The notes under the pieces: generated by a model | Told to the model about the DNA's origin: nothing | The model's database searches: none | What the model saw: the letters and a program-made list of their open reading frames with translations, nothing else | Shown: positions 8,311-18,194 of the stretch, one piece after another | How the letters are laid out: every line of letters starts with the position of its first letter | Position numbering within the stretch: position 1 is the first letter of the stretch | Made by a program: the position numbers and the translations under genes | Source: Lachnospiraceae bacterium | Lineage (GTDB): Bacteria > Bacillota > Clostridia > Lachnospirales > Lachnospiraceae | Reading direction: 5' to 3' | Assembly (NCBI GenBank): GCA_017480195.1 | Contig: JAFVBE010000014.1 | Span: 1 to 64,000 of the forward strand | DNA length: 64,000 nucleotides

Positions 8311-10086
8311 ATGAAATTTTTTAATAACAGAAAAAAAGAAGAACCTAATATGCTTGATTCGGCGCATGATACATTCATAACAAATATCAACCACTCCATC
8401 AGAACCCCTATGCATATAATCCTGAGTATGTGTGAGCTTATTATGCAGGAAAGCGATTCTGACGAAATAATTGAATATGCCTTCAATGCAAGAAGAGCAG
8501 GAAATATACTACAGGCTCTTATGAACAAATATTATTTTTATTCCAGATTACGCGTTGGAAGCATATCGCCGATGGAGACACAATTCCCGGCACCTAAGAT
8601 GATTACAAGCTTCACCAATGCCACGAATTCCGAATGCCGCAAAAAAAATCTCCCGTTTCAATCAGATATTTCAAAGGATATTCCAAATATACTAATAGGT
8701 GATAATCTTCTTCTGACACAGATATTATTCAATTCGACATCTCTTGCTACAAGACATGAAAATACTACTTTTCTTTCTCAGAGAATTGCATGGAATAGTA
8801 TCGACGCTGACAACGGAAATCTTATTATAACATTATCTTGGGATATAGACGGGCAAGACGAGTCGGATGCAATTATCAATGATGTAAATTATGAGATTTA
8901 CATGCTCGAACAAATCACTGAAAGCATGCAGGGCAGTATGAATTTAGCATCGGAGGGCACACAAAAAACTCTTACCTATATTCTTCCGTTTAAGATTGCC
9001 CAAAATCAGGAATATAATGAAGACCTGAAATCCATTTCATATACAGCCAAAAAGGCAAGAATACTCTTAGTTGATGATAATGAATTAAATATCCATATCG
9101 TAAGCATGTTACTTAAAGCAACAGGGGTTTCTATGGATACTGTCTTAAGCGGCGAGGAAGCGCTTGACCTAATAAAAGATAATCACTATGACATAATGTT
9201 CATAGATTACATGATGCCCGGTATGAACGGCATAGATTTACTTAACGCAATAAGAAAAGAATATCCTGATGTATATGAGAACACACCTATATTTGCACTT
9301 ACCGCCGCTATCAATACCGAAGCCAGAGATAAGCTTTTGAATGCCGGCTTCAAGGGTTTTATTCCAAAACCAATTGAAGGAAACATTTTAGCCTATATAG
9401 TTAAGAATAACCTTCCGCCTGAGCTCATAGAAAAGAAATCCAGCCTAATTGGTTCAGGAACTCTGGATAATGAAGTATTTGAGAATTATTCAGATATTAT
9501 GAAAAAATATGATATTAACCTTACGGAGGGACTAAAATATACAAGCTATGATATCGACCAATATGCCATAGTAGCAGAGCTTATGGTTAAAAATTACGCC
9601 TCAACCCGTGAACATGTAGAAAAATATTATGCAAAGAACAATATAAATGATTTAGGTATAACCGTTCATTCACTAAAAAGTAATTCCAAATTCATCGGTG
9701 CGATAAATCTTCCTGTTATAGCACTCGGCATTGAATTAAAGGCTGAACAGGATTACAAGGACTATATAACATATTCACTTCCGCTTCTTTATTATGAATG
9801 GGAAAAAATGATTAAAGGTTTAAAAGAATTTCTTGACACTTACAAAAAATCAGTTATATTTAAAGAAGAGGCTTCTGATAATATTGCTGTAAATGATGAA
9901 ACTTATTTAGAAGATATAATAGAATATGTTGATAATTTTCAGCCGGAGCCGGCTATTAAACTAATTGATGAAGTACTTCGCCGTCAGATTGCGGACAATG
10001 ATTTTGACAGACTTAATAAGGCAAAAGAAGCCATTGAAAAATTTGAATATGACGAAGCCATAAGCTTACTTAAGGAGAAAATATAA
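8311..10086 (+). CDS. Soluble hybrid histidine-kinase-like protein (HisKA, receiver, HPt)
   Basis: 591 residues, no membrane segments. An H-box with the phosphorylatable His is present near residue 28 (INHSIRTPMH). The following region should hold the ATPase, but only a weak N-box-like stretch (DNLLLTQILFNSTSLA) is seen and no glycine-rich G boxes. A receiver domain follows (ILLVDDNE, phospho-Asp near residue 299 in FIDYMMPG), then an HPt-like domain with HSLKSNS, His near 453. It may shuttle phosphate rather than make it, or be an unusual kinase. The ATG has a CGGAGAAA ribosome site. It overlaps the downstream response regulator by one base (ATAATG). Confidence 0.8.
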   Translation: MKFFNNRKKEEPNMLDSAHDTFITNINHSIRTPMHIILSMCELIMQESDSDEIIEYAFNARRAGNILQALMNKYYFYSRLRVGSISPMETQFPAPKMITSFTNATNSECRKKNLPFQSDISKDIPNILIGDNLLLTQILFNSTSLATRHENTTFLSQRIAWNSIDADNGNLIITLSWDIDGQDESDAIINDVNYEIYMLEQITESMQGSMNLASEGTQKTLTYILPFKIAQNQEYNEDLKSISYTAKKARILLVDDNELNIHIVSMLLKATGVSMDTVLSGEEALDLIKDNHYDIMFIDYMMPGMNGIDLLNAIRKEYPDVYENTPIFALTAAINTEARDKLLNAGFKGFIPKPIEGNILAYIVKNNLPPELIEKKSSLIGSGTLDNEVFENYSDIMKKYDINLTEGLKYTSYDIDQYAIVAELMVKNYASTREHVEKYYAKNNINDLGITVHSLKSNSKFIGAINLPVIALGIELKAEQDYKDYITYSLPLLYYEWEKMIKGLKEFLDTYKKSVIFKEEASDNIAVNDETYLEDIIEYVDNFQPEPAIKLIDEVLRRQIADNDFDRLNKAKEAIEKFEYDEAISLLKEKI

Positions 10087-10712
10087 TGCCTCAGGAACCA
10101 TACCGACTAATGATTATTGATGATGATGTATCACTGTTAAAATCTATAGAACCGCTGCTTATAAACGAGGGTTATATAGTTAGCCTTGCCAAATCCGGCA
10201 AACAAGCCATAAGCGCATTAAGCAAGGGTATGACCCCAGACCTTATACTGCTTGATATAGCTATGCCTGAGATGAATGGTTATGAAACCTTTAATAAAAT
10301 TAAAGCCATACAGAATGTTCCGATTATCTTCCTTACCAGTATGGAGGATATTAACGCAGAGCTAAAGGGCTTGCAGCTTGGTGCCATCGACTATATAACC
10401 AAGCCTTTTGTGATGGATATTCTTCTTGCAAGAGTTAAGAATCATCTTGCCAGTATAAGAAAGATGAAGCAGGAGGAAATCGAAAATAACAAGAATTCCA
10501 TATCATTTGACGACAAAAAGTTAAAGATTTTAGAGGGTGAGCTTACAGATACGGAATTCAAGGTTGCCAAAATGATAGCACTCGGATATACCAATCAGGA
10601 GATAGCCGAGCAATTAAGCTACTCATATACATACATAAAAAAATTGGCATACCGCATATTCGACAAGCTTGATATCAACAAGCGAAATGAGCTACGCCAA
10701 TTTTTAGTATAA
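10086..10712 (+). CDS. Response regulator with LuxR-type DNA-binding domain
   Basis: 208 residues. The receiver has the acidic pocket MIIDDD, phospho-Asp 57 in LILLDIAMPEMNG, Thr/Ser in FLTS and Lys in ITKPF. After a short linker comes a GerE/LuxR helix-turn-helix (LTDTEFKVAKMIALGYTNQ, then YIKKLAYRIFDKL). It should bind DNA when phosphorylated, with the preceding hybrid protein as its obvious partner since the two are translationally coupled. Target genes are not evident. It converges with the sirtuin gene. Confidence 0.9.
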   Translation: MPQEPYRLMIIDDDVSLLKSIEPLLINEGYIVSLAKSGKQAISALSKGMTPDLILLDIAMPEMNGYETFNKIKAIQNVPIIFLTSMEDINAELKGLQLGAIDYITKPFVMDILLARVKNHLASIRKMKQEEIENNKNSISFDDKKLKILEGELTDTEFKVAKMIALGYTNQEIAEQLSYSYTYIKKLAYRIFDKLDINKRNELRQFLV

Positions 10713-10721
10713 TTTTCACAT

Positions 10722-11444
10722 TTATTTTATCTGAGAGAATACCTCTCCTATCTTTCCGTTTATCAGTATATCTGCGTTCTTATCCCTCGGAGTGGGAGCC
10801 ATATTTATTACTACAAGATATTTACCCTTGAAATAATCTATAAGTCCGGCAGCAGGATATACTACGAGTGATGTACCTCCTATGATAAGCATATCAGCAT
10901 GAGAAATATGATTTACGGTTCTTGATATTATATTGCTGTCAAGTCCCTCTTCGTATAAAACCACATCCGGCTTTATAAGTCCGCCACATTCATCACAGGT
11001 CGGAACCCCATCTGAGTGTACAATATAATCCATGCCAAAAAATTTGCGGCATTTAGTACAATAATTTCTATGCACCGAGCCATGAAGCTCGAGCACTTCT
11101 TTACTGCCTGCCTTCTGATGAAGTCCGTCTATATTTTGTGTAACAACTGCTTTAAGCTTGCCTCTTTCCTCAAGCTCAGCCAGCTTCTTATGTGCAGCAT
11201 TCGGCTCAGCATTAGGTGCAAGCATCTTGTCCTTGTAAAATTCATAGAATTCCTCGGTTCTGTTCATGTAAAAAGAATGGCTTACTATGGTTTCAGGCGG
11301 ATATTTGTACTTCTGATTATAAAGACCATCCGTACTTCTGAAATCCGGTATGCCGCTCTCTGTAGATACTCCTGCACCACCGAAGAATACTATATAATTA
11401 CACTCCTCTATGGCATCAGCAAATTTTTTTATCTCCTCGTTCAT
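10722..11444 (-). CDS. cobB: SIR2-family NAD-dependent protein deacylase
   Basis: 240 residues of the classical bacterial sirtuin type. NAD-binding GGAGVSTESGIPDFRS, the TQNIDGLHQKAG segment, catalytic His in LELHGSVHRNYC, and four zinc-binding cysteines (CTKC and CDEC) are all present. It removes acyl groups from lysines using NAD. I start at the ATG behind GGAGGGG; the longer frame runs into cdaR. It is the last gene of the c-di-AMP operon, 19 bp after cdaR. Distinct from the class-M sirtuin at 34180-35226. Confidence 0.92.
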   Translation of the reverse strand: MNEEIKKFADAIEECNYIVFFGGAGVSTESGIPDFRSTDGLYNQKYKYPPETIVSHSFYMNRTEEFYEFYKDKMLAPNAEPNAAHKKLAELEERGKLKAVVTQNIDGLHQKAGSKEVLELHGSVHRNYCTKCRKFFGMDYIVHSDGVPTCDECGGLIKPDVVLYEEGLDSNIISRTVNHISHADMLIIGGTSLVVYPAAGLIDYFKGKYLVVINMAPTPRDKNADILINGKIGEVFSQIK

Positions 11445-11463
11445 ACTAATCCCCTCCGTTTTT

Positions 11464-12696
11464 CTACTCCTCATCTGCAATAACATTTACCGTTACGCTT
11501 CCCATAACATCACATTTTATACCATCTAAGTCAGCAAATTCAATCTCAACCGTATTTGTACCAACAATCAAATTCGTACAACTTATTACCGGCTTAATAT
11601 CTGCCGCAGTCATATCTGTTATTACATTTTCAAGTCCGGATATCTCTACTTTGAAATCTTTGGATAATTCAACTTCATATTCATAGTCCGATTGTTTACC
11701 GGTCAGAGAAATATCATCAGCATTAATACTTATCTCTTTACTTGTCACTTTCTCTATATCTACAGTAACGGCAACATCAGCAGACTGCTGAGCAAGTATT
11801 ATTCCCTCAGGCAGATAATCATTCACATTTATTATTGTCTGAAGGCTCTCATACATGCCACTAACGGATATATTATCTATATTAATCTCCTCAATACTCT
11901 CTAAATCTTCCTCCATACCTGCCACATCTATCGTCTTTGGCTGATATGCAACCTCAGATATGGCATATCCATCCATAACTGTTCCTTTTATATCAATATT
12001 AACATTAATTGTCTTGACAGGATATATTATTACATTGATATCAGCCTTCTCTTGACTTAATACTATCTTATCATTAGCTATTTTTTCACCATAAGCATCA
12101 AGAATAGCGATATCATCGACTGCAGTAATATCATCGACTGCACTACTTACATTAACAGTTACTATCACATCTGTTATCTTGTCCACAGCACTCTTGGGAC
12201 CTTCTATAGTTATAATATTAGGTGTAGCATATGCATCACCAACAGCATATCCCGAACTCGCTGTACCCACGGTTACAACTCTTACAGGGAACTGCTCAGA
12301 AACCTTGTCCTCAAGACTAAGCTGTATCACATTATCAGAACAGCTTATAGTTATCTCATCCGCTAATGACCTTCTCTTAGGTTCTACATTTACCTGAACC
12401 GAATTGGTAATAGACATCTGTGACAAATCAGCATAAGCATAAAAATCATCAGCTTTTAAGCCATTTACTATTGAACGCCTACCCTTTACAACTATATCTA
12501 CAGTGCCGCCCTTTACGACATCATACACCTGGTCAAGTTCATCAAGAACATCTGCATTAACCTGCTCTACAGGTATATCCTCGATCGTAACCGACACTGA
12601 ATAATCTGTAATATTTATTACAACAAGCCAAAGCAAAATCGCAAAAAACACTGCAAGAATTTTATATCCGAAATTATTGAAAATCTTATTTTTCAT
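11464..12696 (-). CDS. cdaR: CdaR, YbbR-domain regulator of diadenylate cyclase
   Basis: 410 residues: an N-terminal membrane anchor (ILAVFFAILLWLVVINITDYS) and about four extracytoplasmic YbbR-type beta repeats with the recurrent VDI/ITIEGPKSAVDKI pattern. In Firmicutes CdaR binds and modulates CdaA in the membrane. It overlaps the end of cdaA by 11 bp. The usual third gene, glmM, does not follow; a sirtuin gene does. Confidence 0.92.
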   Translation of the reverse strand: MKNKIFNNFGYKILAVFFAILLWLVVINITDYSVSVTIEDIPVEQVNADVLDELDQVYDVVKGGTVDIVVKGRRSIVNGLKADDFYAYADLSQMSITNSVQVNVEPKRRSLADEITISCSDNVIQLSLEDKVSEQFPVRVVTVGTASSGYAVGDAYATPNIITIEGPKSAVDKITDVIVTVNVSSAVDDITAVDDIAILDAYGEKIANDKIVLSQEKADINVIIYPVKTINVNIDIKGTVMDGYAISEVAYQPKTIDVAGMEEDLESIEEINIDNISVSGMYESLQTIINVNDYLPEGIILAQQSADVAVTVDIEKVTSKEISINADDISLTGKQSDYEYEVELSKDFKVEISGLENVITDMTAADIKPVISCTNLIVGTNTVEIEFADLDGIKCDVMGSVTVNVIADEE

Positions 12697-13567
12697 TCTT
12701 CTTGCCTCCTTTTATACGCTTTGCCTTTCTTCCTTTTTTACTCTGAACATTCTTACCAGACTGCAAGGAAGTAAGCTTCTTTCTTAATTCCTCGACATCA
12801 AGATTGCTATATAAAGTTCCCCCCTGTGCAATGGATATCTGTCCGTTCTCCTCCGAAACTACAAGTGTCACACTATCTGATACCTCACTTATACCGACAG
12901 CAGCCCTGTGTCTCGTTCCTAAATCCTTATTCAAATCATTTCTACCTGTAAGAGGCAGATAACAGGTTGCAGCTATAACCCTGTTATTTCTTATTATTAC
13001 AGCACCGTCATGTAACGGTGTATTATGCTCAAATATATTCTCTATGAGCTGGCTGGAAATTGCCGCATCAATACTTATACCTGTAGACTCATATTCGCCA
13101 AGAGGAACATTTTGCTCAATTACAATGAGCGCACCTGTTTTATTTTTACTCATAAAAGTAGCTGCGCTGATTAATTCCTGTATAGTATTATTATTTACGC
13201 GTTCATTTTTGACATTTTTGTCGTTCCTGATAAGCACATCTGATATGATGTTCTTTCTTCCGAGTTCTTCTAATGCCCGACGGAGCTCCGGCTGAAAAAG
13301 AATAATAACAGCGATAATTCCGACATTTATGGTATTTCTGAATAGCCACAGCAAAGTATTAAGCTTAAGCAAAGCAGCAATTCCCATAAAAACAGCAATT
13401 ATTATAATACCCTTAAATACTGTCCACGCTCTTGTTCTTTTAATCCAAAGGATAATATTATATATCAGATATGATAATATAATTATTTCCAATATGTCAG
13501 ATACAGATATATGCGGCACATAAAACCAATCAAAATATGAACTTATCGCTGAAAGAAACTTACTCAA
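12686..13567 (-). CDS. cdaA: Diadenylate cyclase CdaA
   Basis: 293 residues. Three N-terminal membrane helices (residues about 20-90) precede the DAC domain with the catalytic motifs DGAVIIRNNRV and GTRHRAAVGISE. The enzyme condenses two ATP into c-di-AMP, which controls potassium and osmolyte transport and wall homeostasis. The C-terminal tail is lysine-rich. It lies directly downstream of two uncharacterised membrane-protein genes (15-bp gap) and overlaps cdaR. Confidence 0.96.
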   Translation of the reverse strand: MSKFLSAISSYFDWFYVPHISVSDILEIIILSYLIYNIILWIKRTRAWTVFKGIIIIAVFMGIAALLKLNTLLWLFRNTINVGIIAVIILFQPELRRALEELGRKNIISDVLIRNDKNVKNERVNNNTIQELISAATFMSKNKTGALIVIEQNVPLGEYESTGISIDAAISSQLIENIFEHNTPLHDGAVIIRNNRVIAATCYLPLTGRNDLNKDLGTRHRAAVGISEVSDSVTLVVSEENGQISIAQGGTLYSNLDVEELRKKLTSLQSGKNVQSKKGRKAKRIKGGKKNEK

Positions 13568-13582
13568 ACCAACACCCCATCA

Positions 13583-14533
13583 TCAATCTTTTGATTTTTC
13601 TTCCGTCCTTTTAGATGTAACCTGTTTAACTGTTTTTTTCTTCGCAGAAACATTATACTTAGGAATAGCCTTTACATAGTAATAGTAGTCGTCATCCTCG
13701 AACTGTACGACCTCTTTGCGTGAGAAATCCACGAGTCTCTTGCATACCATAACTATTACTCCTACCAGTATTCCGATTATGGTTCCCAATACTAATGAAC
13801 CTCCCGGAACTTCTACATCCAAAGCCACTCCACATACCATGGCAAATAATATATTACAAAGTCCGCCTACTCCTATTGCTACATACCATGAGTAGTCAAA
13901 AGGCAGCTTGTAGATAAAAAATGTAACAAGTATTACCAAGGCAAAAACTATAGCCATCATAAGTATTTCTTTATTCTTAAGAAGATTATCTATAAGATAT
14001 GTATATATATCTATTTCTTCTTTGTCTGACGCCGTAATAAGCATCTCATTTATATCCTTTATACATCCGGCATATTTATATAAGAATATACCAATTGCAA
14101 CCGGAACCATACCTGATGCTCCTGCAAAAATTGCAACTACCAACGGAATAGCAAAATTAAGCTTGAATATATACATTATAGGCACAAAGAATAATATCCA
14201 GCCACACCGTGGAAACATCCTCATATACATAAAATAAATAATCATAAATAATAGAAATGTGATAATACCAATCTCTTTTGATACAAAAAAAGTATTAAAA
14301 ATTATAACAATACTACCTATCAAGGTCGCTGTTGCTCCGGAAACCAATGCACAGATAACCGAGAGTAAGAAAGTCACAATACTTCTCGCGAATAAATCCG
14401 AGTATCCGTATAGCTGATTTATTGACCAAAACATCAACCATGCTGCTACAAAACGGAAAAGAGGTGATATAACTTCGTCATATTTTCTCAAGAAATCCCT
14501 GATAGTGTCTCTGACCTGTAATATACCTGACAT
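13583..14533 (-). CDS. Polytopic membrane protein of unknown function, cda operon
   Basis: 316 residues with about eight hydrophobic helices, a cytoplasmic loop near residues 165-190 (DINEMLITASDKEEIDIYTY) and a charged C-terminal tail with an acid/tyrosine patch (FEDDDYYYYVKAIPK) followed by a Lys-rich stretch. No transporter signature is recognised. Its start codon overlaps the stop of the upstream gene (TAATG) and cdaA follows 15 bp later, so it is co-translated with the c-di-AMP genes. A scaffold or partner of the cyclase is a guess from position. Confidence 0.75.
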   Translation of the reverse strand: MSGILQVRDTIRDFLRKYDEVISPLFRFVAAWLMFWSINQLYGYSDLFARSIVTFLLSVICALVSGATATLIGSIVIIFNTFFVSKEIGIITFLLFMIIYFMYMRMFPRCGWILFFVPIMYIFKLNFAIPLVVAIFAGASGMVPVAIGIFLYKYAGCIKDINEMLITASDKEEIDIYTYLIDNLLKNKEILMMAIVFALVILVTFFIYKLPFDYSWYVAIGVGGLCNILFAMVCGVALDVEVPGGSLVLGTIIGILVGVIVMVCKRLVDFSRKEVVQFEDDDYYYYVKAIPKYNVSAKKKTVKQVTSKRTEEKSKD

Positions 14534-15267
14534 TATTCATTATCTCCTTTCCTCATACTATCTGCATATTCCTGCATTCTCTTTTTTCTTTGTTCTTCCT
14601 CGATAGCCATTCGTCTCTCACGAATCTGCTGTCTTGTCCTTTCAATATCCATCTGCTTCTGCTGTTCCTGTTCTTTTTTTTCGGCTCTCCTTGCCTCAAG
14701 TCTCTTTGAATTCTCTATAATCTGTCTTTTTCTCTCTTCATCCTCCTGCTGCTGCCTCTTATTAATCATCTCAGTTTTATTGACAACAGTCTTCCGCGTC
14801 TTAACCTCTTCCGAAGGCTTCTTAGTCTCTGTCTTGACAGATTTAATATCAGAATTCTTAATAAGCTTTCCATGATGCATGGGCCCACCTGTTAATTCAA
14901 TTAAATCCCTTAGATTACAGTTATAATCAGTAAGCCCCTTTCTTGCCTTTTCATACCTATAGGAATATACAAAAAATGCTAAAATATAATACATCAGGCA
15001 AAACACTACATACCAGCCAAGCACCTTGTACATTATACCAAAATAATCCATATCATTTATATCTGACAGCAGGTTTTCAAATCTTATAAATACATAAGCC
15101 CCCACTATAGTCCAGAATACTATGGTGGCAGATACAAGTGTCATAAGCGCACTATATCTGACATAGTCCTGCTTGAAATATCTACTCATAACAAGTCCAT
15201 TATTTTTTTCATTTTTTTCAAATATGGAAATCTTCGTCATAAGACTGACTTTTTTTTCATCTATCAA
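14533..15267 (-). CDS. Membrane protein with long charged coiled coil
   Basis: About 244 residues if translation starts at the TTG at 15267, which has AAGGAG seven bases upstream; the longer frame adds 28 codons without support. Two hydrophobic helices (about SALMTLVSATIVFWTIVGAY and VLGWYVVFCLMYYILAFFV) are followed by a cytoplasmic tail of roughly 100 residues very rich in Glu, Gln, Arg and Lys (for example QQQEDEERKRQIIEN), predicted to form a coiled coil. Function unknown. It is coupled by a TAATG overlap to the next membrane protein and so to cdaA. Confidence 0.7.
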   Translation of the reverse strand: MIDEKKVSLMTKISIFEKNEKNNGLVMSRYFKQDYVRYSALMTLVSATIVFWTIVGAYVFIRFENLLSDINDMDYFGIMYKVLGWYVVFCLMYYILAFFVYSYRYEKARKGLTDYNCNLRDLIELTGGPMHHGKLIKNSDIKSVKTETKKPSEEVKTRKTVVNKTEMINKRQQQEDEERKRQIIENSKRLEARRAEKKEQEQQKQMDIERTRQQIRERRMAIEEEQRKKRMQEYADSMRKGDNE

Positions 15268-15355
15268 AGCTAATTCTCCTTGTCCCCAAACATTCTTATA
15301 TGATACCACAATTAAGTGAGCCAAGCAAGCGCTAATGAGCTTATTTGACATATCC

Positions 15356-15856
15356 TTAATTCACTAAATTTCCGATTAAACCATACGACACAATATCCAT
15401 AATTATGGCAGCTACAAATATTCCAATAAGAATAGCTATAGATGCCTTCTTGATATCTACTTCAAGCAGTGATGCTATAAGTGAACCTGTCCAGCCTCCT
15501 GTACCGGGCAGCGGTATACCTACAAAAAGCAGAAGAAATATAAACTCGCCCTTCTCAATACCATCTGATTTTTTCATGGCACGACCTTCAAGCCTCTCTA
15601 TAAGCCCCTTTAGTATATTATGCTTCTTCATAAATATAAAAATCTTCTTAATCAATAAAAGTATAAACGGTATAGGAATAATATTTCCGATTATACATAA
15701 AATATTAGCTTTAAGTAATGGGATTTTCAAAAGTGAAGCGACAACCAATCCACCTCTTAATTCGATAAGCGGAAGCATTGAAACCAAAAATACGAATACT
15801 TCTTTCGGCATAAAATTACCCAAAGAATTATTGTACCAATCAACCAAACTCTGCAT
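15356..15856 (-). CDS. Small multi-drug export protein (COG2426 family)
   Basis: 166 residues with four to five membrane helices and the family signatures LPLIELRGGLVVA near residue 30 and GIPLPGTGGWTGSLIA near residue 115. The family is named for putative small-molecule export; the transported species is not established. It is the first gene of the run leading into cdaA and cdaR. Confidence 0.85.
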   Translation of the reverse strand: MQSLVDWYNNSLGNFMPKEVFVFLVSMLPLIELRGGLVVASLLKIPLLKANILCIIGNIIPIPFILLLIKKIFIFMKKHNILKGLIERLEGRAMKKSDGIEKGEFIFLLLFVGIPLPGTGGWTGSLIASLLEVDIKKASIAILIGIFVAAIIMDIVSYGLIGNLVN

Positions 15857-16086
15857 AATGAACTCCTTAAACTGTCTATTAATTTAATGTTATCTGCACA
15901 AAGGCAAAATAATACTTTTACAGTATAACAGATTTTACCAAAAAATAAAAGCTAAAAAGTCACTGATTAAGTTTCTATTTCATTAACATAAAAATATAGA
16001 AATTTTATAAATAGTATGCTATAATTTTTTAATGATTTATACAAATTCAAATAAAAGAATTTTATACTTAACGGAGGGGAGAATCT

Positions 16087-17139
16087 ATGTATCAGAAATA
16101 TGGGCAAAACTCTAACGGCAATCTGGTTGTTGCCACAGCTAATATCAAGAATCCCGAAGCGCTTATTCTTATGACCAGCTCAGAGAATTTCAATACTCAT
16201 GTTAACGAACTTGAGAAAATGTATCCAAATGTTCCAAGTATCGGTGGTATAGGTATAAGCTACGCAGGACAGTCATCTACAGAAAAAGGTGTTACTGTCA
16301 TAGCCTTATATGATGTAGCTGCATCCGCAGGTGTCATAGAAGAATTATCTACTATGCCGCTTAAATACATAAAAAGGCTTGAAGAATCAATAAAAACAGT
16401 CGGTGCACAAAAAGGCAATTCAGCATGCTTTGATTTAACAACAGGATGTGACGGTAAATTAGTCACCACCCTTAATCTTGAATTACACGACAGAGGAATC
16501 CCGCTTATAGGCGGTACGGTGGACGGACCTACCATATCAGTAAATGGCAAGGTTTATTCCGACTCCTGTGCTTACCTTATGCTCCGCAATAAGACCGGTA
16601 AGATATGTGCATATAAGGAAAATATATATCTTCCTACAGGACAGCGTTTTGTAGCAACAAAAACCATTCCGTCCAAGATGTCACTTGTAGAGGTTGACGG
16701 TCATCCAGCCGCAAAGTTTTATCAGGATGTGCTTGATATACCTGATGAAGCAGTTGCAACCCAGACCTTCAAAAATCCTTTTGGTCGTGTATACGGTAAT
16801 GAAACCTACTTAATATCCATCAAGGAAATCGACGGAACTGCACTCAACTGCTACAAGCAGGTAAATGATATGGATATCCTCACCCTGATGGAGCTTAAGG
16901 ATTACAAGCAGATTGTTCAGGATACACTTAAGCAGATGGAAACCGATATGCCTAAAGTAAAAGGCATCATTTCCGTAAACTGCCTGTTCCGTTATCTACT
17001 GTTCCAGCAGGAACATTATCTGAATGACTATTTCGTTGAGATGAACAGGTTCAACAGCCATGCAGGTTTGGTAGTTGTCGGCGAGCATTACTGCAAGCAG
17101 CATATCAATCAGACCATGTGCTGTATAGCTTTTGATTAG
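16087..17139 (+). CDS. FIST-domain sensor protein
   Basis: 350 residues, soluble. It matches FIST N and C domains: the N-terminal part has the [12 protein letters not shown] core and [12 protein letters not shown]; the C-terminal part ends [20 protein letters not shown] domains are thought to sense small ligands such as amino acids and are frequently linked to chemotaxis proteins. An ATG behind ACGGAGGGGAGA starts it. The chemoreceptor gene follows after 8 bp, so the pair probably forms a two-protein cytosolic receptor. Confidence 0.85.
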   Translation: MYQKYGQNSNGNLVVATANIKNPEALILMTSSENFNTHVNELEKMYPNVPSIGGIGISYAGQSSTEKGVTVIALYDVAASAGVIEELSTMPLKYIKRLEESIKTVGAQKGNSACFDLTTGCDGKLVTTLNLELHDRGIPLIGGTVDGPTISVNGKVYSDSCAYLMLRNKTGKICAYKENIYLPTGQRFVATKTIPSKMSLVEVDGHPAAKFYQDVLDIPDEAVATQTFKNPFGRVYGNETYLISIKEIDGTALNCYKQVNDMDILTLMELKDYKQIVQDTLKQMETDMPKVKGIISVNCLFRYLLFQQEHYLNDYFVEMNRFNSHAGLVVVGEHYCKQHINQTMCCIAFD

Positions 17140-17147
17140 GAGGTGCT

Positions 17148-18110
17148 ATGATGGGATTATTTAACAGGAAAAAGACATCAGAAGAAATCGAGACACAAAC
17201 AAATATATCTGCTGCTCCTGTCAAAAGCGATAACTCTGATGTTATGCTTAAGACGGTTCAGTTCCTCAAAAATAACAACGACGCATTGGTTAAGCAGAAC
17301 TTAAAAACTGTCAGTGGTATAGACAGTATATACAGAAATCTCCAGAATATGGAGGACAAGAACAAATCCCTGCTTGAAGAATGTGAGGTTATGCAGGAAA
17401 GATTTGATAACATAATCAAAATCACCGACAGCTTTAAATCCGTAAAAGACGGTATTGAGGAATCTGTAAATAAAGCTCAGGCACAGGTCGATGTATTGCA
17501 ATCAAGCTCAAATGTCGTAACTGAGAGATTTGGCGAGATGGACAGCACCTTCCATTCATTACTTGCTGCAGTTGAAAAAATCAGAGAGTCTACAGAGGGT
17601 ATCACTGCCATCGCCAATCAGACCAATCTCCTCGCACTTAATGCCTCTATTGAAGCTGCCCGTGCAGGTGAGCAGGGACGAGGCTTCTCAATTGTAGCTG
17701 AAGAGGTAAGAAAGCTCGCAGAGGAAATCAAAAACCTTATAAGCGAAATAAACACAAGTATTGATGATGTAAGCAGTACAACCGCTGCTCTTAATACAAC
17801 CTTAGAGGAATCCAAGGATGCGTTAAATGTAAGCATAGAGAATGTTGACGATACACATGCAATATTTAATTCCGTAAGTAAGGATGTAAATAATATCGAA
17901 GAGGTAAGCCTACAAATTGCCGAAGCCGTAGATGAAAGTAAGCATAGTGTTGATAACATTTCAATGTATGTGGATGATAGTACCAACAGCTTCGATAATA
18001 CCCTTGAGCAAATAGATGATATGAAGGTATCAGATACCGAAAAGGGTACATTATTCGAAGACTTCAACAACCTCATTGGACAGATGCCACATCTTATAAA
18101 GGATAAATAG
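17148..18110 (+). CDS. Cytosolic methyl-accepting chemotaxis protein
   Basis: 320 residues, no membrane helix and no periplasmic sensor. The MCP signalling hairpin tip is clear near residues 160-185 ([28 protein letters not shown]), where CheA and CheW bind. Long coiled coils flank it. Two adjacent ATGs follow AGGAGG; the second (17151) has slightly better spacing. Input likely comes from the preceding FIST protein. No flagellar or che genes are in the window. Confidence 0.9.
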   Translation: MMGLFNRKKTSEEIETQTNISAAPVKSDNSDVMLKTVQFLKNNNDALVKQNLKTVSGIDSIYRNLQNMEDKNKSLLEECEVMQERFDNIIKITDSFKSVKDGIEESVNKAQAQVDVLQSSSNVVTERFGEMDSTFHSLLAAVEKIRESTEGITAIANQTNLLALNASIEAARAGEQGRGFSIVAEEVRKLAEEIKNLISEINTSIDDVSSTTAALNTTLEESKDALNVSIENVDDTHAIFNSVSKDVNNIEEVSLQIAEAVDESKHSVDNISMYVDDSTNSFDNTLEQIDDMKVSDTEKGTLFEDFNNLIGQMPHLIKDK

Positions 18111-18137
18111 ATTAATTTAAATACATATATAACAAAA

Positions 18138-18181
18138 ATGGCCCTGATATTACAGTCATATTGCAATATCAGAGTCATTTT
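18138..18181 (+). terminator. Terminator after the chemoreceptor gene
   Basis: CTGATATT (18144-18151) pairs with AATATCAG (18165-18172), followed by a T-rich run. Confidence 0.7.
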
Positions 18182-18194
18182 TATCTTCATAGGA

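Noticed and set aside
10722-11444. Same regulatory unit as the 34180 sirtuin
   Set aside because: It keeps the catalytic His and zinc cysteines of a deacylase, lies in the cda operon, and is not of the SirTM type.
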